Assembly (NCBI GenBank): GCA_937958735.1
Contig: CALGNG010000131.1
Span: 1-6,025, forward strand
Source: an uncultured Aquimarina sp.
Lineage (GTDB): Bacteria > Bacteroidota > Bacteroidia > Flavobacteriales > Flavobacteriaceae
DNA length: 6,025 nt
Direction of reading: 5' to 3'
Below, one piece after another: positions 1 through 6,025 of the stretch (position 1 is its first letter; the number at the start of each line of letters is the position of its first letter). Position numbers and translations under genes: made by a program. A model generated the notes under the pieces. It ran no database searches, was not told the origin of the DNA, and was given only the letters and a program-made list of their open reading frames with translations.

Positions 1-2289
1 ACAGCACAACAAATATTAGAACCTGACACCTTATTCACAAAATACGACGGGTTTAAAGACTTATACGAAGGTCTACCTTCTTTAGAACTAAGACGTGTTA
101 TTTTTTCGGAAGCAGACATTATAAATCCAGTAGATTTAAATACCGCTTATCAAAAAGCAATCAATCAATCTCCTATGCTTATTGCTAACCTATCCGAAGC
201 TTTTGTTAGGATAGCTAATAAATTTGAGGTTAATCTAGGTTTAAACGAACAATTAGTAACTAAGATTTCAAGAGCAATTAGCTTTACAGGAGTAGATTAT
301 CAATATAGATATTCCTTATTAAAAGATTTAGTAGATACGTATAACGAGATTAAAGAGCTTTTAGTAAACTTACATGGCGAATGTATTTTTGATGTAACCC
401 CGTTTCCTAAACACATCCTATTAGGATCTATAACACCAGGGAGCACGACTATTTTAGAGGATTTATTAGAAGAAAGAGAATATAGACACGACTTTTATAG
501 AGCAGCACCGTCCTCACATCAAAACCCAAATCTAGATAAGGTACGTTTCTTGTGTACACGATTTTTAGAACAGTTAAATAATTATGATTACAATAATTCT
601 GGAGGAATAAAAATAACACCTTCTAATAGAAATGTACGTTTAGGGGAAAAGGCAATACCTTACTACTATAATATTACAGATAATTTCTTAAAAAATTGGA
701 ATTTTTGTAAAACCGAAAATAAAAGATATTTATACAATTTAAGCTATCATACAAATAAGTTAGCGCAAGTAGTTCAAGTACAAAAACCTTTTGAATTTGA
801 AATAGATCAGTACGATTTCTATAGAATCGAAGGGCATTTAGGGAAAGACTACCAATCCGTTTACGATACTATAAAAAAACTCCAAGCAGCCTATAATTTA
901 GCTTTCGATATCCGAATTGTAAGATTAGAAGGAGAAGACGAATTAGAAGCACCAGAAGATAAAATACCTACCGAATTACTTTCCGAATTTTTAGAACGAA
1001 ACAGTGGTTTAGCTCATAGGGGAGGTGTACAACAAGGAGGTACTATTGTATTTGTAATTCAAGCAGAAAGGCTTTCAACAGACACGACACCGAAATCAAA
1101 TAATATAATTTTAGCAGACTTTGCTTTACCTTATTCTTGTTGTGCGGCAAAAGAAACCGTATTGGCTTCTATAGCAACCGAAGAGTTATGTTATAACAGT
1201 AAACCAATTCCAATAGATATAATTCCACTGGACGGGAAACTAAAAGCATGGATCAATGGAGTAGAGATTCCTAATGTGCTGTTCAAAACAGGTACAAAAA
1301 ATCAGTTTGATCCAACCAAGTTGGCAGCATCTGATGTAGGTAGAGCTATTAATTTTACAATTAACGACCAACCTTTACCAAATACACTAGTGGTTAACCC
1401 ATTACCAGATGTTAATATTATAACAGGAGATATTACTTATAATGATACCTCAGAGCTAGCAACTGTTCCCTTTATTATATCAGGCACTAATATAGATGAA
1501 AACGATTACCAGTGGGATTATGGAGATGGTAAGAAAGACAATAAGAAGCCTGTTGGAGGAAAAATCACTCATGATTATGAATTAGACGTTAATACTGAAG
1601 AAAAATTCTTACCTACAGTTACAATTACAAATAAGTACAATTGTAAAATAGAAAAATCAATTGCTTTAGCTCCATTAAGACTTATAATTAATAAGGATAC
1701 TAAAATTAATATTTATTTTGATCGATCAGGTTCTATGAAAAGTACACTCAAACCTTTACAGGATATGAGAAATGATGACTTAAGAACTAGGTTATTACCT
1801 TTATATGGTGGTAATTCTATACTATATGATCAAAATGTTAAGGTTATCGAATTTAATGGAGAGAAAACCTTCCATCAACTAAATATGGAAGGAGCAACTC
1901 CCCCTGATGGAAATGTGATAGTAATGGTATTTCAAGATGAAGCAGCACATGGATATCATTCAGAGGTTAGTTTAGGTAAACCAACAGGTCTATTTAGGAA
2001 TGATATTACTAGTTTAAAAGCTAGAATAGATTCTGATTTTGGTACTGGAAATCCAAATTATTATAGGGGAGTTATTTTTGAGGTAGAAGGTGAAAGATTT
2101 GGAGCTCCTATTTTTAGAGAATTTTTAAAAGCAGTAGAACAAGGGCTAACACCATACAATAATCCGATTGATAACCTTATAGGTGTAAACGAAATTATAA
2201 TTAAAAGAGGTGTCCTAGATGGAGGGTCAAAAGAATATTACTTAACACAAATAGAAGCAGCTCTTAAAGATTTAGGTTACAACTTATAA
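1..2289 (+). CDS. Large multidomain protein with PKD-like and C-terminal VWA-like domains (5' partial)
   Basis: The frame is open from base 1 to TAA at 2287-2289, giving 762 codons; the true start lies upstream. The ATG at 175 is internal, because paralog-like coding sequence continues through it. Residues below count from base 1. Residues 1-210 look mostly helical, with Cys128-x9-His138, PFPKHILLG at 134-142 and YRHDFY at 161-166. Then come LGEKAIPYYYN (214-224), LKNW (230-233), FYRIEG (273-278), a glycine-rich GGVQQGGT block (341-348) and Cys380-Cys381. A probable Ig-like segment spans about 390-470. A PKD-like domain spans about 470-565, with WDYGDG at 505-510 and HDY at 524-526. A VWA-like domain runs from about 568 to the end, with MIDAS motif DRSGS at 574-578 and a second acidic site at DEA (646-648). 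VWA and PKD folds usually mediate metal-dependent or surface binding; that role here is inferred. CpG is much rarer after about base 1260. Function is unknown; a structural or binding subunit of a phage-tail-like particle is one guess. Confidence 0.95.
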   Translation, partial: TAQQILEPDTLFTKYDGFKDLYEGLPSLELRRVIFSEADIINPVDLNTAYQKAINQSPMLIANLSEAFVRIANKFEVNLGLNEQLVTKISRAISFTGVDYQYRYSLLKDLVDTYNEIKELLVNLHGECIFDVTPFPKHILLGSITPGSTTILEDLLEEREYRHDFYRAAPSSHQNPNLDKVRFLCTRFLEQLNNYDYNNSGGIKITPSNRNVRLGEKAIPYYYNITDNFLKNWNFCKTENKRYLYNLSYHTNKLAQVVQVQKPFEFEIDQYDFYRIEGHLGKDYQSVYDTIKKLQAAYNLAFDIRIVRLEGEDELEAPEDKIPTELLSEFLERNSGLAHRGGVQQGGTIVFVIQAERLSTDTTPKSNNIILADFALPYSCCAAKETVLASIATEELCYNSKPIPIDIIPLDGKLKAWINGVEIPNVLFKTGTKNQFDPTKLAASDVGRAINFTINDQPLPNTLVVNPLPDVNIITGDITYNDTSELATVPFIISGTNIDENDYQWDYGDGKKDNKKPVGGKITHDYELDVNTEEKFLPTVTITNKYNCKIEKSIALAPLRLIINKDTKINIYFDRSGSMKSTLKPLQDMRNDDLRTRLLPLYGGNSILYDQNVKVIEFNGEKTFHQLNMEGATPPDGNVIVMVFQDEAAHGYHSEVSLGKPTGLFRNDITSLKARIDSDFGTGNPNYYRGVIFEVEGERFGAPIFREFLKAVEQGLTPYNNPIDNLIGVNEIIIKRGVLDGGSKEYYLTQIEAALKDLGYNL
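1702..2286 (+). other. VWA-like domain with intact MIDAS motif (within first gene)
   Basis: A hydrophobic beta strand (INIYF) leads directly into DRSGSM at residues 574-579, matching the DxSxS metal-ion-dependent adhesion site of VWA/integrin I domains. About 70 residues later a second hydrophobic strand (VIVMVF) ends at Gln-Asp-Glu-Ala, placing an acidic residue where VWA domains carry their third MIDAS element. The domain closes with a helix ending in ALKDLGYNL at the stop codon. The usual Thr of the second MIDAS element is not certain; Thr in GATPPDG just before the second strand is one candidate. Divalent-cation-dependent protein binding is the family role; the ligand is unknown. Confidence 0.65.
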
Positions 2290-2333
2290 TAGAAATTTTT
2301 CACGATTCTGATTGTTTTTAACAGAATACCACT
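2290..2333 (+). other. Short intergenic spacer and leader of the downstream gene
   Basis: These 44 A/T-rich bases separate the two codirectional genes. No AGGAG-like ribosome binding site precedes the ATG at 2334, which is usual for Bacteroidota, where A-rich leaders often suffice. I see no TAnnTTTG-type Bacteroidota promoter element and no GC-rich stem followed by a T run, so the simplest reading is an operon with read-through. A 6-base inverted repeat (ATTCTG at 2305-2310, CAGAAT at 2322-2327) is present but weak. Confidence 0.6.
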
Positions 2334-5300
2334 ATGAATTTTACAGATACCAATACATATATAACCACAGAGTATAGAAAATTTGCTAAAAAGCAATTTT
2401 TAGACCCTTCCCAATTCAACGAATTTTTAAACTATTTCGATAGTCAAGAAAAGTTCACGAGATTAGCCACTATAGGCTCGGGTATTTTTTGTGGTTTTAC
2501 TCCCTTAGCCTATTTTAATAGTAGGGGGTTAACCGCATTATCTTTATCTCAAGGTTTAGGAGCTACTTCCAATGGCACTTTATTATACCTTTACAATAAA
2601 ATAAACGAAGCTTCGGGATCCGACGGAATAGCCAAGGTAAACTTTGATCTAGATAAAAAAATATTCACACATTTTAGAATCTATGACGATTATAGGGTAG
2701 AACCTAAATATGCACCTTTTTATTATGGTAACAATTTCGAAGATGTAGATTTATCAGAACATTTTACTTATAACTCACCAAGTTCTATTCCGCTTTACGA
2801 ATTAGCAACCAATGAAGAAGCACTAGCAAATAGTAACGATAATAATAAATTTAAGCCCTTAAATAATCTAAATATTAAAGAAGAGCTTTTTATTATACTT
2901 TATAATGAAACTTACGATAAAATAGAAAAACCGTGTGTAGGTGTTAATTGCGATCAGCCAGCAGCGACACATATTCAAAATTTAAAAGTTTTATTAACCA
3001 ATAAAGCAGGAATAGAGCTATTAGCGGAAAAAGATGTAGCTTTTTTAAGAAATGATACGCCTAGGTTATTAACCAATTTAAGAGATGTAAATATAAAAAG
3101 GCCTATTTTAAATAACCAGATAGCATCGGCATCTATTTTAACGATGTTGTATCAGTCGGGTACTTTAGATGCTACTTTATTAAGAGATTTAGAATATAAC
3201 TATAACAGTATTGCCCAGTTTTTTAAAATGGAAAGTAGTGTTGTAAACTTAAGAAACTTAATTTTTCCTTTGTTTGAAGGAGATAATTTTAAATTTCAAT
3301 ACGGTTATAGTTTTATTAAAGATTTGATAGCTAATTTTAACGAGATTAGAGCACTATTTTCAAAATTTACAGCAAGCTGCGATCTTACAGAAAACACATT
3401 TAAAAGTCATCTAATGCTAGGGAGTCTACAAAACCCTACAGACTTGTACAGGCATGGTTTTTATGGATCGCCAGCGTTACATAAAGAAAATATAGAAGAG
3501 CAAATTAAGTTTTTAATAAGCAGAGGAAATCAAATGGTACAACGTTTCGAGATTCCTACGAGTAACGAAATTAGAGTTACAGGATCTATGTACCATGCTG
3601 CTTTGGGCGAAAAAGCAATACCATGGTATTATAAATTTGAAGCAGCTAAGGATAGTTTTGTGAAAAATTGGTCTTATAAATTATTTGCACAAAAACAAGA
3701 AGCTTTAAATGCATCTTATGCTTTTACTAATTTAACGTTAGGAGAGGAAGCTGCTCCTAGATCAGGTGATTTAGAGCGATGGGATAAAAAAGATTTTTTT
3801 AGAATAGAAGGAATTCAAGGGCTACCTTACGAAGAAGCTAAAAACAAATTAGAAGAGCTAAAAGCAACACATCAATTATCTTTTGATGTAATAATACTTT
3901 CATTAACCAGATTAAAGAGCACCGAAGACCCAACAAAAACCTTTTTCTGCGATTTTGTAACAGAAAATCCAGGTTTAAGCCACGTAGGAGGTGTTCCAGA
4001 AGGCGGAACATTTGCTATAGTTTACAAGTCAGAATTTGAACCAGAAGTAATAGCGGATCTAGGAACGCCTGCTAGTTGTTGTTTACCTAAAATACCAACA
4101 ATACTTGAAATTTCTGTAGATCAAATATGTCAATTTGATACACCAATTCCTTTAGAAGTTAGTCCAAAAGATGGAATACTAACAGCAAATGTGCTTAATG
4201 GTTTAGAAGCAGGAATTACAGGAAACGAAGAAACAGGATATTTCCTAGACCCTTCAAAAGTGAGCGAAGAACTTTTGGATACCGATATTAAATTTAAAAT
4301 AAATAATAAACCTGTAGGAGCTACACTTAAAGTATTAGCAGCACCAAAAGTAGAAGAAATAAAAGTGGTAGAAGCCTACTTCTCAGAATCCGATGCAGAT
4401 ATTGCTAATATTACATTTAAAGTAGATTATGCTGTAGGAGTTACAGGGAAGGATTATGTATTTGAATGGGACTTATATGGAGATGGAAATTTTGTAAAAA
4501 AGCAACCTAATACCAAAGGAGAAGTTGCTTTTGAATATAAGATTTTAGGAGAAACGGCAGAGATTAAAGCTAAAGTAAAAGTTAAAGGTATAAATGGATG
4601 TCCTTTATTCGTAGAAGTTAACGAGTTTTTTAATAGAGTGCCAAGTATAGAAGGGAATACAATTTCATTAGATATTTCATCAACTCTTCAGCCGTTACTG
4701 TATACAGAGGTCGTAAAGAATTATGTAGACCCAGATATGGATGCTATTGCATCGCTACAATTGTATAGCAAAAACGCTAAGTTAGACTTAATTGTAAATT
4801 CTAAAGAAGCTATTTTAAACACACCTTATGTAGCTGCTCCAGAGCCACAATTTGAAGCTAAGTATATTTCCAATATTGCCAATCCACTTTATTTGCCTAA
4901 AAATGTTAAAAACTCATCAGGAGAATGTGTTGCCGAAATTATAGAAATAGATAAAACGGCCTATGAAGAAGCAATCATAGAAGATCTTGTAGACCCAGCT
5001 AATAATTATAATTTACTTACTATTGATAATGAAGATGTTTCTGATAGAAAAGCAATTTTTCAAAAAATAGTGAGTAATACTACAGGAGGTACAGGGAGAG
5101 AATTACCTAATGATGCCATTATTTATGTCCACGTAGATACTTCCTCTATGCTACGTAAAGATCAAGATAGGATAAAAGAAGTGGCATTAGATTGGTGGAG
5201 AGAATTTCAAATAGATAGACCAGATTTTAATGGAAATTTTTTGATTAATACTGTTTCTAATATTGATATAGGTAATAATCATGTGCCTGATAGAAGTGGA

Positions 5301-6025
5301 ACAGCAAAAAATAGTATTATCGGTTTTGATTTTTTTAAAGGAAATTTTCCTGTAGAAGAATGGGTAGAAAACCCGCATGAAGCTATATTAAGACATTCAT
5401 GGAGTCAAGGAGAAAATAATTTTGCAGATGAAACTGCATTTTATGATTATGTAGAAAAAGAAAAGCTTTCGGTAGTAGTTTTAAGTTTTGTAGATGAAGC
5501 AGTCGCTGAGTATCATGCTAGTGTCCCTAGTCTTTCGGGGCCTCATTCCTATCCGCGAGAAAGATTTAGAACAGCTTATGATAAATTTGTTACAGATTTA
5601 TTTCCAAAGCTAAATTATTTTAAAGGAGTTTTATATCCAATAACTAAAGTGAACACAAACTATGGAAATGATTTTTTAGTGCATGCATTAGCATCTCTTC
5701 ACCCAGAAGATCTGACTAAATCGATTATAGATGATCTTTTAGGAATAAGAAAAATAGAAAAATATGGTACGGAATACCCTACTAATTCTAATATATTAGC
5801 TTCTTACTTTTATAACAATCTTGCAATAGATAATGAAGCCGGTATCCCAATAAATAATCCATATGCCAAGGACTATTCAGAATTAAGTAAAAAAGGTTGG
5901 GAGGGAAGATTTGATAAATTTTCGCCAGCTAGTGTCGTATTGGGTTCTCAAGATTTTAAAGATAAATTTAATGATATTTTAACGACGGTTACAAATTCGT
6001 CCATTAAAGAAATTCCAATAAATAA
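2334..6025 (+). CDS. Large paralog of the upstream gene: N-terminal extension, PKD-like and degenerate VWA-like domains (3' partial)
   Basis: ATG at 2334 is the first possible ATG, since an in-frame TAA lies at 2319-2321. The frame stays open to the window end: 1230 codons with no stop. The N-terminus has no hydrophobic signal peptide. Residues 43-86 hold a GSGIFCGF (48-55) and GLGATSNGTLL segment, and 201-206 a Cys-x4-Cys. From about 320 the protein parallels the upstream product: Cys349-x9-His359, YRHGFY (372-377), LGEKAIPWYY (424-433), VKNW (443-446), FFRIEG (488-493), GGVPEGGT (552-559), Cys582-Cys583, an Ig-like segment, and a PKD-like domain around WDLYGDG (712-718). An insert of about 165 residues (roughly 766-930) absent from the paralog follows. 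The VWA-like domain then starts with VDTSSM (934-939), where the MIDAS serine spacing is broken, and includes DEA at 1054-1056 followed by Tyr-His. It is probably cotranscribed with the upstream gene. Function is not recognised; an accessory or structural component of a larger assembly is inferred. Confidence 0.95.
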   Translation, partial: MNFTDTNTYITTEYRKFAKKQFLDPSQFNEFLNYFDSQEKFTRLATIGSGIFCGFTPLAYFNSRGLTALSLSQGLGATSNGTLLYLYNKINEASGSDGIAKVNFDLDKKIFTHFRIYDDYRVEPKYAPFYYGNNFEDVDLSEHFTYNSPSSIPLYELATNEEALANSNDNNKFKPLNNLNIKEELFIILYNETYDKIEKPCVGVNCDQPAATHIQNLKVLLTNKAGIELLAEKDVAFLRNDTPRLLTNLRDVNIKRPILNNQIASASILTMLYQSGTLDATLLRDLEYNYNSIAQFFKMESSVVNLRNLIFPLFEGDNFKFQYGYSFIKDLIANFNEIRALFSKFTASCDLTENTFKSHLMLGSLQNPTDLYRHGFYGSPALHKENIEEQIKFLISRGNQMVQRFEIPTSNEIRVTGSMYHAALGEKAIPWYYKFEAAKDSFVKNWSYKLFAQKQEALNASYAFTNLTLGEEAAPRSGDLERWDKKDFFRIEGIQGLPYEEAKNKLEELKATHQLSFDVIILSLTRLKSTEDPTKTFFCDFVTENPGLSHVGGVPEGGTFAIVYKSEFEPEVIADLGTPASCCLPKIPTILEISVDQICQFDTPIPLEVSPKDGILTANVLNGLEAGITGNEETGYFLDPSKVSEELLDTDIKFKINNKPVGATLKVLAAPKVEEIKVVEAYFSESDADIANITFKVDYAVGVTGKDYVFEWDLYGDGNFVKKQPNTKGEVAFEYKILGETAEIKAKVKVKGINGCPLFVEVNEFFNRVPSIEGNTISLDISSTLQPLLYTEVVKNYVDPDMDAIASLQLYSKNAKLDLIVNSKEAILNTPYVAAPEPQFEAKYISNIANPLYLPKNVKNSSGECVAEIIEIDKTAYEEAIIEDLVDPANNYNLLTIDNEDVSDRKAIFQKIVSNTTGGTGRELPNDAIIYVHVDTSSMLRKDQDRIKEVALDWWREFQIDRPDFNGNFLINTVSNIDIGNNHVPDRSGTAKNSIIGFDFFKGNFPVEEWVENPHEAILRHSWSQGENNFADETAFYDYVEKEKLSVVVLSFVDEAVAEYHASVPSLSGPHSYPRERFRTAYDKFVTDLFPKLNYFKGVLYPITKVNTNYGNDFLVHALASLHPEDLTKSIIDDLLGIRKIEKYGTEYPTNSNILASYFYNNLAIDNEAGIPINNPYAKDYSELSKKGWEGRFDKFSPASVVLGSQDFKDKFNDILTTVTNSSIKEIPIN
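5118..6025 (+). other. Degenerate VWA-like domain (within second gene, incomplete)
   Basis: The strand AIIYVHV leads into DTSSM (residues 935-939), which aligns with DRSGSM of the paralog only if one residue is deleted, so the final MIDAS serine is displaced. The second acidic strand (VVVLSFVDEA) and the following Tyr-His are conserved. Spacing between the two sites is 119 residues here against 72 in the paralog. The part after DEA is at least 177 residues against 117, so loops have been expanded. Metal binding is doubtful. The domain may be a structural relic or may bind differently. Confidence 0.5.

Noticed and set aside
175..177. ATG at 175 as the start of the first gene
   Set aside because: The same frame is open back to base 1 with ordinary protein-like sequence and codon use, and the paralog has far more N-terminal sequence, so this Met is internal.
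2305..2327. Inverted repeat ATTCTG / CAGAAT in the spacer between the genes, as terminator or attenuator
   Set aside because: The stem has only six base pairs, is AT-rich, has an 11-base loop and is not followed by a T run. It is compatible with chance in AT-rich DNA and lies just before a start codon in a likely operon.
5187..5378. A 63-codon open frame on the minus strand
   Set aside because: It lies entirely inside the second gene, antisense to its conserved VWA-like region. Its translation is rich in Ile, Lys and Ser with no recognisable motif; it is a shadow of the + strand coding frame.
1..6025. Diversity-generating retroelement template/variable repeats or CRISPR-like arrays
   Set aside because: The C-terminal binding-type domains prompted a look, but I saw no near-identical long direct repeats, no regularly spaced repeats and no reverse transcriptase sequence in the window.

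Overview
The window comes from an AT-rich genome (roughly two thirds A+T by eye). TTA, AGA and AAA/AAT codons predominate, the one visible stop is TAA, and the one visible start has an A/T-rich leader with no Shine-Dalgarno sequence. Together these suggest a member of the Bacteroidota, probably a flavobacterium. This is inference from composition; no marker gene is present.

Almost every base is coding, on the + strand. The first gene enters from the left edge already in frame and ends at 2289, so the ATG at 175 is internal and not its start. A 44-base spacer follows. The second gene starts at 2334 and is still open at the right edge after 1230 codons. I see no RNA gene, mobile element, CRISPR array or convincing terminator.

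The two products are diverged tandem paralogs. Both carry the same order of blocks: a helical region with a Cys-x9-His and a YRHxFY motif, an LGEKAIP/KNW/RIEG region, a GGVxxGGT block, a Cys-Cys pair, an Ig-like segment, a PKD-like fold and a C-terminal von Willebrand A (VWA)-like domain. The second protein adds about 200 or more residues at the N-terminus, an insert of about 165 residues between the PKD-like and VWA-like parts, and further insertions inside the VWA-like part. The first protein keeps a textbook DxSxS metal-binding motif in its VWA domain. The second has a one-residue-shorter, degenerate version.

I do not recognise a named family for the shared core. The second protein has PKD and VWA modules but no visible signal peptide. 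Its N-terminal block also resembles, from memory, GxGxxCG...GxGxTSxG segments of large proteins encoded near phage-tail-like (extracellular contractile injection) systems of Bacteroidota. A working idea is a pair of large structural or target-binding subunits of such a particle, but nothing in this window proves that, and flanking genes would decide it.
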